From Altererythrobacter sp. B11 (GTDB lineage Bacteria; Pseudomonadota; Alphaproteobacteria; Sphingomonadales; Sphingomonadaceae): a stretch of 64,000 nucleotides of DNA. Location: assembly GCF_003569745.1 (NCBI RefSeq), contig NZ_AP018498.1:2767001-2831000 (forward strand), written 5' to 3'. Below, piece after piece: positions 7,903 through 16,893 of this stretch (positions are counted from its first letter, which is position 1; the number at the start of each line of letters is the position of its first letter). The notes below the pieces were generated by a model, which was not told the DNA's origin, ran no database searches, and saw only the letters and a program-made list of their open reading frames with translations. The position numbers were made by a program, and so were the translations under genes.

Positions 7903-8589
7903 ATGCGAAAGACAAGCACTCTCGACCGAGCAGTCAACTTCACACCTGCGCTCGGCAAAGCTTGGCTAACACCGCTCTACGACATTGCAATTCGCTGCCT
8001 GACATCGGAGAAACGATGGCGGAGCGCGATGATAGCCGAAGCGAAGGTCGAGCCAGACGATCGTCTGATCGACGTCGGAAGCGGTACGGGAAGTCTGCTC
8101 ATCGGTCTCCGCTCCGCCTGTCCGCAAGCGGACCTGCTCGGTGTCGATCCGGACCGCGCCACGATCGGCATAGCCCGGCGAAAAGCTGCGCATAAGATGT
8201 CGTCCATCCGTTGGCACCATGGTTTTCTCGACAGCCTCGAGCTTCAGGACAATTGGCGGCCAAACAAGATCGTGAGCAGCCTTCTATTCCACCAGGTACC
8301 GGCGGGGCAGAAGAAGGTCCTCATCGAGGAGATCTGGAACCTGCTCGAGCCCGGCGGGATGGTCTTGATCGCGGATTACATGAAGCAGGAAAACCCGCTG
8401 ATGCGGGCGCTATTTCGCGCGACCGTCCAAAGACTGGACGGATTTGCGGATACCCAGCCCAACGCCGACGGAGTAATGGAAAATCTGATCTCTGCCCGAT
8501 TTATCGACAGCAAGAGGTTAGCCCTATTCATTACGCCCACAGGTGCCATTTCTCTGTGGCGCGGCTTCAAGGAAAGGATCGTGAATTGA
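7903..8589 (+). CDS. Class I SAM-dependent methyltransferase
   Basis: 228-residue Rossmann-fold methyltransferase. The SAM-binding motif I is LIDVGSGTGSLLIGL, followed by an acidic motif (LLGVDPDRATI) and the post-motif LEPGGMVLIADYMK. The ATG at 7903 is preferred over an upstream in-frame start at 7825 because GGGGAA stands ahead of it and the upstream codons are not family-like. The substrate is unknown. The stop overlaps the next gene (DUF411) as TTGA, so the two are translationally coupled. Confidence 0.82.
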   Translation: MRKTSTLDRAVNFTPALGKAWLTPLYDIAIRCLTSEKRWRSAMIAEAKVEPDDRLIDVGSGTGSLLIGLRSACPQADLLGVDPDRATIGIARRKAAHKMSSIRWHHGFLDSLELQDNWRPNKIVSSLLFHQVPAGQKKVLIEEIWNLLEPGGMVLIADYMKQENPLMRALFRATVQRLDGFADTQPNADGVMENLISARFIDSKRLALFITPTGAISLWRGFKERIVN

Positions 8590-9053
8590 CCGACACTGCC
8601 CCTCCATCGGCCCTGCGTAGACCTCTCGCGAGTGCTTTGCTCGTCGTTCTTGCGGCTTGTTCGAACGTCGCGCAGGCCGCAAGCTACACGATGTATCGTG
8701 ATCCTGGCTGCGGCTGTTGTGAACAATGGGCAGCTCATGTCGAGCGGGACATGGACGCACAGGTCGCCGCAGTCGACAGCACCGATATGGCCGCTCTCAA
8801 GGCGGAGAGGGGTGTTCCGCGGGGCCTCTCGTCCTGCCACACGATGGTGGTCGACGGCTATGTCATCGAGGGCCATGTTCCCGCTGAAGCCATTGCGAGA
8901 CTGCTGCGCGAGCGACCCGTCGGCGTCGCCGGGCTTGCCGTGCCCGGTATGCCGCTCGGCTCCCCCGGCATGGAGGCTGACGGCCGAAGGCAGGCATATG
9001 ACGTGTTTGCGTTTGGCCCGGGCGGACAAAGGGTTTTCGCAAGCTACCCCTAA
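8586..9053 (+). CDS. DUF411 metal-binding lipoprotein
   Basis: 155-residue exported protein. A TTG start at 8586 overlaps the methyltransferase stop, with AGGAAAGGA upstream. The N-terminus has arginines, a hydrophobic run and the lipobox LAAC, so it is probably lipid-anchored. The DUF411 core follows with YRDPGCGCCEQWAAHV (three Cys) and LSSCHTMVVDGYVIEGHVP. DUF411 proteins occur with copper resistance genes and are thought to bind metal in the periplasm. Pairing with a methyltransferase is unusual. Confidence 0.82.
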   Translation: MTDTAPPSALRRPLASALLVVLAACSNVAQAASYTMYRDPGCGCCEQWAAHVERDMDAQVAAVDSTDMAALKAERGVPRGLSSCHTMVVDGYVIEGHVPAEAIARLLRERPVGVAGLAVPGMPLGSPGMEADGRRQAYDVFAFGPGGQRVFASYP

Positions 9054-9377
9054 CGCAAAGCGGATGGCCCCACCGTCCGAAACTGGGCAATCGAGATGGA
9101 CAGCGAACGAAACGGGGCGCTCTGTTGTCGAGCCGAGGGAACTGAAATGACAAATATCACATCTGGTAATTAAACCGAGCGGAATTCCAAAGGGCATGCC
9201 GTCCGAGCTTATACGCCGGCCAGGCATTTAGGATCAGTCGCCAAAGCCCACTTGACCGCAGATAAACGCGGGGCGCATGAGGCAGGCCGCTGCCCTTTCA
9301 GTCTCGTGCCGGCGATCGCGAAGTTGCACCCTGCCCCCTCGCGCGCAGGTTCGCCTTGTTTTCAAAGTTAGAGAGTT
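9054..9377. other. Intergenic stretch, no convincing gene
   Basis: 324 bases between the DUF411 gene and the APC permease. The only start-like feature is GAGGGAACTGAAATG at about 9137, which opens an 8-codon frame ending in TAA, perhaps the stub of a deleted gene. No promoter motif or repeat stands out. Confidence 0.4.
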
Positions 9378-10730
9378 GTGAACGAGATGAAACACGAGGG
9401 ACATGCGGCATCGGCAGGGATCCAACGCAGCAAGAGCGAATCTGCCATAAGTCTCGCCGGTGGCGTGGCTATGGGCACGGGGGTCATGATCGGCGCCGGA
9501 ATATTTGCCCTAACCGGTCAGATCGCACAGTTGGCCGGGCCGCTGTTCCCGCTTTCCTTCGTCGTGGGAGCTATCGTGACAGCGCTTGCGGCCTACAGTT
9601 ACATCAAAATGTCGAACGCCTGGCCATCGTCTGGCGGCATCGCGATGATCTTGCAAAAGGCCTACGGTCCGGGAGTCGTGGCGGCCTCTGCCTCACTGCT
9701 CATGGCGCTCTCGATGGTGATCAATGAAAGCCTGGTAGCCCGTACCTTCGCTGCTTACGCCTTGCGTCCGTTCGGCCAGGAGGAGAATGCCCTTTTCCTG
9801 CCTATCCTCGCGCTAGCTCTGATCGTCTTCGCCTACTTCGTAAATGCGTCCGGCAATCGTTCGGTGAGCGGCTTTTCGCTCATCATGTCCGTGATCAAGG
9901 TCGGCGGCATCGTCGTTTTCGCAGTGGCGGCGATCTGGGCGAGCGGTTTCTTTTCTGGCGCTTTTTCTGAAGACATTTCGCAAACCGGTGGCGGCGCATT
10001 TCTGGCATCGGTGGCATTTTCCATCCTCGCCTTCAAAGGCTTCACGACCATTACGAACAGTGGCGGCGATATTGTTGATCCGCATCGCAATGTTGGTCGC
10101 ACGATCGTCATCTCGATTGTCATCTGCGTGGTGACGTACCTGCTCGTGGCACTGGCTGTCGGAGCAAGCCTGACGATCAGCGAGATTGCCCAGGCGCGCG
10201 ATTATTCTCTGGCCGCCGCCGCCAGACCGGCGCTAGGTCAACTGGGCTTCTGGTTCACCATCATCATTGCGCTATCGGCAACTACCTCAGGGGTGATCGC
10301 CAGCGTGTTCGCGGTCTCGCGCATGCTGGCGATGCTGACTGACATGAAGATGATCCCGCACAGTCATTTTGGCATGAAAGGCGGAATACGAAGCCATATG
10401 CTGGTCTACACGGTCGTGGTAGCCGGCTCGCTAGCGGTGCTGTTCGATCTGTCGCGCATCGCTTCCCTCGGGGCGTTTTTCTATCTGGTCATGGACATGC
10501 TGGTGCATTGGGGTGTCTACCGGCACCTACGAAAGGAGATCGCGGCAAAAAGTTCCGTTCTGCTTGCCGCGATTGCAGCCGACGGTGCTGTTCTTGCTGC
10601 CTTTACTGCCACCAAACTCGACACCGACCCGTTTATCGTTGGCATCGCTGCGGCCCTCATTGCCGTTGTTTTTGCTCTTGAAGCTCTTTTCCTGCGTCAG
10701 ATAGGCGGAAAGAATGATAACCCCGGGTAG
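9378..10730 (+). CDS. APC-superfamily amino-acid permease
   Basis: 450-residue polytopic membrane protein with about 12 predicted hydrophobic spans. The first helix has the APC fold signature GTGVMIGAGIFALTGQIAQL, and PSSGGIAMILQKAYGP matches the TM3 region of the APA/APC branch. The start is a GTG at 9378 behind GAGAG; an ATG three codons later is the alternative. It is likely an amino-acid or organic-cation permease; substrate not assignable. It stands alone, with over 280 bases of non-coding DNA on both sides. Confidence 0.85.
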   Translation: MNEMKHEGHAASAGIQRSKSESAISLAGGVAMGTGVMIGAGIFALTGQIAQLAGPLFPLSFVVGAIVTALAAYSYIKMSNAWPSSGGIAMILQKAYGPGVVAASASLLMALSMVINESLVARTFAAYALRPFGQEENALFLPILALALIVFAYFVNASGNRSVSGFSLIMSVIKVGGIVVFAVAAIWASGFFSGAFSEDISQTGGGAFLASVAFSILAFKGFTTITNSGGDIVDPHRNVGRTIVISIVICVVTYLLVALAVGASLTISEIAQARDYSLAAAARPALGQLGFWFTIIIALSATTSGVIASVFAVSRMLAMLTDMKMIPHSHFGMKGGIRSHMLVYTVVVAGSLAVLFDLSRIASLGAFFYLVMDMLVHWGVYRHLRKEIAAKSSVLLAAIAADGAVLAAFTATKLDTDPFIVGIAAALIAVVFALEALFLRQIGGKNDNPG

Positions 10731-11017
10731 AAACTGAGGTGAAATCCACCATCGGCCCGGATGACGAGACGCGGCTGATCCCCGGTGAAGCACGCATCTT
10801 TTTATTAGATGGTGATGGGCTCCAAGTCCGTCCCCGCTGCCCCCGAAGCGGCCGACTTGCTTGATGCGCCGATCGAGGTGTTACTGGCCATGCGTCATCG
10901 GCAAGGATGCACTGCTGTCCGGCTCCAAGCTTCAGGATGCGCTGGCTCTCACCTCCCGCGGTTTCAGGTATCCGCCCGTCTTGATACATTGCTTCCTCAA
11001 TCCAGGAGTTTCGACCT

Positions 11018-11356
11018 ATGACAGATCAAAAGAAGAGCGCCGCGGTTTCGCGATGGGAAGATGAGGGCGGGGCCACGCCGTGCGGCCCTCAGGAAGCTTT
11101 GGCAGCGGCTTGCGACGAATGGGATATTCCCGCACTTTCCGATGCCGAGATCATCCAACTGCGCATCCGGGTAATCGCATTGGAAAATATTGTGCTAAGT
11201 GTGCTAGCCAAAGCCACTGACGAACAACTGACGCAAATTGGCGAGATGGCGGAATTCATCACCCCGCGTCCCGGTGCCAGGCAACATCCCCTCACCATTC
11301 ATGCCGCGTCCCAGATGACCCAGCTCGTGGAGCGCGCCAAACATTTTCGATCGTAA
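11018..11356 (+). CDS. Hypothetical 112-residue protein
   Basis: ATG at 11018 with CAGGAG 9 bases upstream, a good start. The product is soluble and acidic in the first half. A predicted helix at about 42-75 (IIQLRIRVIALENIVLSVLA) looks amphipathic, and the C-terminus has HAASQMTQLVERAKHF. No family recognised. Codon use is like its neighbours. Confidence 0.6.
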   Translation: MTDQKKSAAVSRWEDEGGATPCGPQEALAAACDEWDIPALSDAEIIQLRIRVIALENIVLSVLAKATDEQLTQIGEMAEFITPRPGARQHPLTIHAASQMTQLVERAKHFRS

Positions 11357-11479
11357 GGATACGAGCGCAATCTGCTAGCCAATCACATCAAATTCGTGCG
11401 GTGCGCAAGCAAGAATCGCGGCCAGTTTGCGCTCGGGTCACAGGAAGCCCTTTGGCAGTCTATCGCTAAAGTAGCGGTA

Positions 11480-12300
11480 GCGCTCTTTGTGTCAGACGAT
11501 TCGCCGCAACTTGTTCGGTAAAAGCCTCGTAAGCAAGGCGCGGTCCCTCTGTAGAGCGGCCGCCCATCTTGTCCTTCGGGCGCATGACGTGGATCGCATT
11601 CCGCGCCGCGTCGGGCCGCCACTCGCGGGACGAGGAAACAGGTCAATCCCTCCTCGGCGTGGGCCAGCGCCAGGAAGGCATCCGACATTGGCGCCGAGCA
11701 GAACCATTTATGGCCGATCAGCTCGAATTCACCGCTACCAAGCGAGGCGGCGCGGGTGCTGTTGGCGCGCACGTGCGAGCCGCCCTGCATTTCGGTCATC
11801 GCCATGGCAGTGGTGGACCCAGTCTTTCCTGCGCGGGAATGAAACGCTGATCGTATTTCGAGGCGGAGACACGCGGTTCCCATTCCGCAGCCACTTCCGG
11901 CTCCGCGCAAAGGGCGGTGACCGCCGCATAATACCGGCATCGGCCTGCGTCATAAGGTAGAGCAGCGCTGCACGCAGGTCTGGCCCGCCTTTACGCTGGT
12001 CCACGCCGCCGCGGAAACTCCCCTCTTCGACCCCCATCTGCATCAGAGCGTGAGAGGCGGGGTGGAACTCAACTTCATCCGGGCCTCACCGAAGCGGTCG
12101 AAACCTAAGGGTGTTGGCGGGTTCGCATTGGCAAGCCTACCAAGCTCAACGGTTCGGCCTGACCCACCAGTTCGCCGAAGGCACTCAGACGGTCCCAGTG
12201 CCCCGCTCCGGAACCGGCGACACCATCCTGAATTGCCCGGTCGGCGAGTGCGGACAGATCCTTGAAACCCTCAAGGGACACGCCGCCAAGCTACCGCAAA
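11480..12300 (-). pseudogene. Decayed AidB-like acyl-CoA dehydrogenase
   Basis: Pieces of an AidB-type acyl-CoA dehydrogenase are spread over all three minus-strand frames. From the 5' side: GAGHWDRLSAFGELVGQAEP near 12240-12180, then ALLYLMTQADAGIM near 11960, then TGSTTAMAMTEMQGGSHVRA and ELIGHKWFCSAPMSDAFLAL near 11830-11680, then KDKMGG-type sequence in a further frame near 11570. At least three frameshifts and in-frame stops separate them, and the C-terminal half of the protein is missing. This is a dead gene; boundaries are approximate. Confidence 0.8.
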
Positions 12301-12397
12301 TTACAGATCCTGACCCTAGCCGCCCCAATGTTGTTGAAATATTCCAGTAGCCGCAGCGTCCTTGGGTATAATCCTCAAGATGCCGCCAGGAGACCCG

Positions 12398-13666
12398 ATG
12401 CAAGACAAGTCCAAAGCGCTCCAGGCGGCACTACGTGCCAATTCCGTCTGTTCCTGCATTACGCTCGACCGGGACATGCTTCAGGCCACATTGAACAGCC
12501 AGACCGGACGTGAAGGTTTCGGGGAGCAGTTGGCGACCTCGCACCCGCACCTGTTCGCGAACTCGCCGGTGTTTATCGCGCCGGAGACAATGACGGTGAT
12601 GACGCGCGTCGTCACGGCGGTGGAGACCGCCGCAGCCCTCGCGCAATATGGTGAGGCGGTGCGGAAGTGGGCACCGTCCGGCTCCGCTCCCGATCTGGGA
12701 CCTGCCGGTGCACTGATGGGGTATGATTTTCATCTTTCCGAATCCGGACCGGTTCTGATCGAGATCAATACCAATGCCGGGGGCGCGTTCCTCAACGCAG
12801 CCCTCGCCAGGGCGCAGCGTGCCTGCTGCTTCGGCTCCGATGGCTCGAATGGATCAGTGGAGGATTTTGGACCGGCGATTGCGAGAATGTTTCGCAGCGA
12901 GTGGTTACGCCAGGGCCGCACTGGGACACCCGAGACCATTGCGATCGTCGATGACGCGCCCCTTGATCAGCATCTCTATCCGGAGTTTCTGCTCGCCAAG
13001 GCAGCGCTCGAGCGTCAGGGAATTTCGGCGGTCATCGCTGATCCAACGGCGTTGGAGCCTTCCGGCGGTGAACTTTTTGCGGATGGCTGCAAGATCGACC
13101 TGGTGTACAATCGTCTCGTCGACTTTACCTTGGAAGAGCCGAATCATTCCGTCCTCAAGGACGCTTATCTGAATAATCTGGCAGTGGTTACGCCCAACCC
13201 ATACGTCCACGCCATGCTGGCCGATAAGCGAAATCTCTCGCTTTTGAGCGACAGCGCTCTCCTGACCCACTGGGGCCTGCCAAGGGAGCAAGCTGAGGTT
13301 CTTGCGACGACTATTCCCGCTACCACTCTGGTAACACCTGATAACGCCGCGTCGCTTTGGGCGGAACGTCGGCATCTCTTCTTCAAGCCGGCGCAGGGAT
13401 ATGGCAGCAAAGCCGCCTATCGCGGTGCCAAGCTTACCCGCAGCGTCTGGTCACAGATCCGGGACGGTGACTATATCGCCCAGCAATACGCGCCGCCGAG
13501 TCTTCGCAAGGTCAAGTATGATGGAGAGGCTGTGGACCTCAAGGTCGATGTGAGGCTCTATACCTACGCTGGTTCCGTATTGTTGAAGGCGGCGCGGCTA
13601 TACAGGGGGCAGACGACCAACATGCGCACACCGGGTGGCGGTTTTGCGCCAGTCCTGGAAGTCTGA
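12398..13666 (+). CDS. ATP-grasp-like protein of unknown substrate
   Basis: 422-residue soluble protein. The ATG at 12398 is chosen because CAGGAGA lies directly upstream; in-frame ATGs at 12362 and 12383 lack this. GPVLIEINTNAGGAFLNAAL near residue 125 resembles the metal-binding end of an ATP-grasp core, while FFKPAQGYGSKAAYRG near 340 looks like the glycine-rich nucleotide-binding loop, so the core may be circularly permuted. Clustered cysteines occur near the N-terminus (SVCSC). It stands alone, reading away from the aidB-like pseudogene. A ligase or amide-forming role is plausible but unproven. Confidence 0.6.
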   Translation: MQDKSKALQAALRANSVCSCITLDRDMLQATLNSQTGREGFGEQLATSHPHLFANSPVFIAPETMTVMTRVVTAVETAAALAQYGEAVRKWAPSGSAPDLGPAGALMGYDFHLSESGPVLIEINTNAGGAFLNAALARAQRACCFGSDGSNGSVEDFGPAIARMFRSEWLRQGRTGTPETIAIVDDAPLDQHLYPEFLLAKAALERQGISAVIADPTALEPSGGELFADGCKIDLVYNRLVDFTLEEPNHSVLKDAYLNNLAVVTPNPYVHAMLADKRNLSLLSDSALLTHWGLPREQAEVLATTIPATTLVTPDNAASLWAERRHLFFKPAQGYGSKAAYRGAKLTRSVWSQIRDGDYIAQQYAPPSLRKVKYDGEAVDLKVDVRLYTYAGSVLLKAARLYRGQTTNMRTPGGGFAPVLEV

Positions 13667-13988
13667 ATTTTCACTGAATCCTCTTCGTGCTCGCAAGTTG
13701 TGATGTTCCCTCGGGAAGGCTTCCGGCTGTTCGGATGGGTAGAGCGGCCATACCCGCCCTCTCGCTACGCGTGTTGGCCCCGGCAGCGGCATTTCGACAG
13801 CGAGCGATGAGTGGGAGTTCGGCCCTCGGTAAGGGATCCTGTGCCCTTGTCAAAAGCGGCGTCTCGAAGGTCCACAGCGCTCGACACGGACGGTGTGTAA
13901 GATCGGATCGAGTGAAACGTCAAAGACAACAATGAGTGCTTTTTGATCCAGCGCAAGCGCTCGATTGCAACCGGACCAGGATGATCAG
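13667..13988. other. Intergenic region upstream of the stress protein
   Basis: About 320 bases with no credible gene. It ends in the FNR-like box at 13943-13956, followed by the ribosome-binding site AGGATGATCAG of the universal stress protein. Confidence 0.5.
13943..13956 (+). promoter_or_regulatory. Candidate FNR/FixK box upstream of the universal stress protein
   Basis: TTGATCCAGCGCAA fits the 14-base TTGA-N6-TCAA pattern of FNR/FixK sites except for one position in the right half (GCAA for TCAA). Its centre lies about 39 bases before the TTG start of the stress protein. The regulator encoded at 58445 has the matching ExxSR recognition helix. Confidence 0.6.
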
Positions 13989-14804
13989 TTGAAGTCGGTT
14001 TTGCTCCACATAAACCAGGATCCTGGCCAGGCCGCACGGTTAGCTGCTGCCATGGAAGTCGTTCGCGCCCACAACGGGCAGCTGATCTGTTTGCAGGCAA
14101 CCCCTCTCGATGCGTATTTCTTTGTCGGCGATCCGTTTGGAGGGTCATACGTTCCTTCCGGCATCTTCGAGACTTTTCGCCAAAACGAGAAACTTGAACA
14201 GGTGCGGATCGAAGATACGCTCAAACGGGAGGGAATCGATTGGCAATGGCTTCACGCCGAGGGATCAGCGGCTCAGACCATCATCGAACACGCGAAGTTT
14301 GCCGACCTCGTCGTTCTAAGCCAACCCGAAGAGAAGGAAACAATTCTCCCGCGCAGGGCGCCACTCGCCGCCGACGTGGCGCTCCATGTTCAATCGCCCG
14401 TACTACTCGTGCCGGCTGCCGGGCAACGCTTTACCAACAGCAGTGCTGCCATGATCGCCTGGAATGGCTCCCCAGAAGCTGCCAACGCCATCCGGCAGAG
14501 CCGTTCGCTTCTGCGCGCCGCGCCCAAATTGCATATCGTAAGTGTCAGCGAGAAGGGGGAGAAACCTTCTTTGGACGATGTCCGCAATTATCTGGCGCGA
14601 TATGGTGTCACCGCCGAAAGTCATGATTGGCCGCTCGACGGAGACACCGTGGCCAATGCGCTCATTGCGGCCGCAGCGAGTCTCGAAGCGAAATATATCG
14701 TGCTCGGTGCCTATGGCCATTCACGACTCCGCGAAACTTTTCTGGGCGGCGTCACCCAGGATCTTATCACGACGAGCCCCGTTCCGCTGATTCTCGCGCA
14801 CTGA
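13989..14804 (+). CDS. Tandem universal stress protein (two UspA domains)
   Basis: 271-residue protein with two Usp domains, about 1-140 and 150-271. The second has the nucleotide-binding run VLGAYGHSRLRETFLGGVTQ (G-x2-G-x9-G type). The start is taken as TTG at 13989, giving the usual N-terminus (M)KSVLLHINQD, with AGGA 7 bases upstream; a further in-frame TTG lies at 13965. Usp proteins support survival under starvation and oxygen limitation. The FNR-like box upstream points to control by the FNR-type regulator in this window. Confidence 0.88.
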   Translation: MKSVLLHINQDPGQAARLAAAMEVVRAHNGQLICLQATPLDAYFFVGDPFGGSYVPSGIFETFRQNEKLEQVRIEDTLKREGIDWQWLHAEGSAAQTIIEHAKFADLVVLSQPEEKETILPRRAPLAADVALHVQSPVLLVPAAGQRFTNSSAAMIAWNGSPEAANAIRQSRSLLRAAPKLHIVSVSEKGEKPSLDDVRNYLARYGVTAESHDWPLDGDTVANALIAAAASLEAKYIVLGAYGHSRLRETFLGGVTQDLITTSPVPLILAH

Positions 14805-14891
14805 TATGTTCGGCGTACGGGCCCCGCGATATGCACATGGTTTCTCCTTACCAGCCCCTCAAGCAAGGGGTAGTCAAGGGAGGCGTCGGCA

Positions 14892-15731
14892 ATGACCCCT
14901 GTCCAGCTCGTTCCCCGCTCGGTGGCCAAGGTCTGGGGTCGCCGTCAGCCTGGCTTCGGATTTGCGCAGGCAGCAAGCGGCGACGATCCGATCGGTGAAA
15001 TCTGGTTCGAAGAACCCGACCACCGCTCGGGCGCCCTTCTTGTCAAATACCTGTTCACGAGCGAGCGGCTCTCTGTCCAGGTCCATCCAGACGATGCCGA
15101 AGCGCGAGCGCTCGGACATCCGAGGGGCAAAGACGAATGCTGGGTGATCCTGAAGGCTGAGCCGGGTGCGCAGATCGGCCTGGGGCTGAAGGCAGCTGTC
15201 GCCATCGACACCCTGCGCCTCGCAGCGCTCGATGGAACCATAGAGACGATGCTTGACTGGCGCGAGGTGAGCCCCGGCGACGTCTACTATCTGCCCGCAG
15301 GAACCATCCACGCGATCGGTGCGGGAATTACCCTCATCGAGATCCAGCAAAATGTCGATCTTACCTACAGGATGTACGATTATGGCCGTCCGCGCGCCCT
15401 CCATTTGGAAGCAGCGCTGCGCGTGGCACGCCCCGAACCCTGGCAGGCTCTCACACAACCATACGTTCTTGCCGATGCTCGCCGGATAGTCGCCGAAGGA
15501 CATAAATTCGTGGTCGAGCAATGGAGCGGCGCTCGCGCCGGTACACTCGCGCCCGGCACAGCGGCATGGATTGTACCGCTTTCAGGACACGGACGTATAG
15601 GTGATGCCCCCGTGGAGCCGGGCCAGGCATGGCTGGCCGATGAGCAGCATTCCCTCGACTACAATGGCGAACTGCTCGTTGCCTATCCGGGCAGCAAGGT
15701 GACTGAGGGCCTCTGGGTGTCGTCCCGTTGA
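14892..15731 (+). CDS. manA: Type I mannose-6-phosphate isomerase
   Basis: 279-residue zinc enzyme interconverting fructose-6-phosphate and mannose-6-phosphate. Metal-ligand segments are LSVQVHPDDAEAR and KDECWVIL in the N-terminal cupin and YLPAGTIHAIGAGITLIEIQ after it. It lacks the helical insert of longer ManA proteins, as do many bacterial short forms. GGGAGG lies 8 bases before the ATG. A PMM-like HAD enzyme (23320), a GH130 (16894) and a GT4 (21924) nearby suggest it feeds mannose into glycoside synthesis. Confidence 0.9.
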   Translation: MTPVQLVPRSVAKVWGRRQPGFGFAQAASGDDPIGEIWFEEPDHRSGALLVKYLFTSERLSVQVHPDDAEARALGHPRGKDECWVILKAEPGAQIGLGLKAAVAIDTLRLAALDGTIETMLDWREVSPGDVYYLPAGTIHAIGAGITLIEIQQNVDLTYRMYDYGRPRALHLEAALRVARPEPWQALTQPYVLADARRIVAEGHKFVVEQWSGARAGTLAPGTAAWIVPLSGHGRIGDAPVEPGQAWLADEQHSLDYNGELLVAYPGSKVTEGLWVSSR

Positions 15732-15782
15732 ATAAGCCGAATTGAGCAGCGCAGTGCCCTATTATCAATCTTGCCAGCCACT

Positions 15783-16733
15783 TCACTTGGATCGGCATGC
15801 GGAACCCTGATCACGAACCGGCTCTCTATCGGGCTCGGCTTTCGTTCCTAGATAGACGCCTATGCCGGCGAGGACCACGCCGATCATCACCATGAGAGTG
15901 AGCGGCTCGGCGAAGAAAAGGGCTCCGATCGTAATGCCCAGAAACGGCACGAGAAAACTGAACACGTTCGCTTTTGAAAGAGGCATCGAGCGCAGAGTCG
16001 TTTGCCACAGCCAGAAGGCGAGTGCTGTCCCTGGAAGTGCAAGCCCTACGAGCGAAACTATGAAGCCCGGCGACCAGACGACAGCACGTGGGTGTTCGGT
16101 CAGCACGGCGATTATCATCAGCGGAATGGCGCCGATCAGCAATTGAAGGCCCATCGCCATCGCCGCGTCGACCCGGTTGGCAAGCTTCCTGATTGCGACA
16201 TTGCCAGCGGCAACACCGAGCGCGGCCAGGAGCACGTACATCAGGCCAAGTCCGGTTGAGCGCTCGTTGCCGGCGAAGACCTGGGGGGCAGCGACGATGA
16301 TGACGCCAAGAAAGCCGATCAGCAGGCCGGTCCATCCGCGCAACGCAAGGCGTTCCCCGATCAGGCCGTATGCGAGTACCGCGGCGAAGATGGGTTGGGT
16401 ATTGGCCACGACGGTCGCCAGGCCGGGAGCGACAAATTCGGCTGCATGGAACATCCCGAAGTAACCCAATCCGGTCATGCCAAGTCCTGCAAGCGCGATC
16501 CACCCCCACTCCGCCCTGTCTTTCGGGAAGGGTTTGCCCAGGCAAAGCGCGACCAGAAGCAGCGCCGACCCTGCCGTAACGGCGCGAAGACTTGCGAAGG
16601 TCAGATGCGGGGCGAAATCGAGCCCGATCGTGATCAGCGGGTAGCATGAGGCCCAAAGGACCATCACGAGAATGGCAGACAGCCTCGGCGGAATCAAAGC
16701 GTCATCGACCGGACGGTGTTCAGGGTATTGCAT
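15783..16733 (-). CDS. EamA-family (DMT superfamily) transporter
   Basis: 316-residue membrane protein with about ten hydrophobic segments in two EamA repeats. GLATVVANTQPIFAAVLAYG (first repeat) and GTALAFWLWQTTLRSMPLSK (second repeat) are characteristic. The ATG at 16733 (MQYPEHRP) is preferred over an upstream extension whose residues look non-coding. Typically a metabolite exporter; substrate unknown. It faces manA tail to tail. Confidence 0.88.
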   Translation of the reverse strand: MQYPEHRPVDDALIPPRLSAILVMVLWASCYPLITIGLDFAPHLTFASLRAVTAGSALLLVALCLGKPFPKDRAEWGWIALAGLGMTGLGYFGMFHAAEFVAPGLATVVANTQPIFAAVLAYGLIGERLALRGWTGLLIGFLGVIIVAAPQVFAGNERSTGLGLMYVLLAALGVAAGNVAIRKLANRVDAAMAMGLQLLIGAIPLMIIAVLTEHPRAVVWSPGFIVSLVGLALPGTALAFWLWQTTLRSMPLSKANVFSFLVPFLGITIGALFFAEPLTLMVMIGVVLAGIGVYLGTKAEPDREPVRDQGSACRSK

Positions 16734-16893
16734 CGCCGCACAGGATACAGAGCTACCCCCACATTGGGGGTCCTCTTTGGGTACGCGCAAACCGCATCCG
16801 CGGTGCAGCAGCACGCTGCTGGCCCAAATTCGATCGTCTGGAATCCACCGCTTGTCCTGCGCTCAGCGCCAACCAATACCAAAAAACCTGCCC

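Noticed and set aside
10731-11017. Short frames, one reading LIPGEARIFLLDGDG
   Set aside because: Only about 42 codons from a GTG without a good ribosome site or recognised family.
12367-12372. Perfect TATAAT upstream of the ATP-grasp-like gene
   Set aside because: No -35 element at 16-18 bases; TTGAAA is 27 bases away, and the organism type does not rely on this consensus alone.
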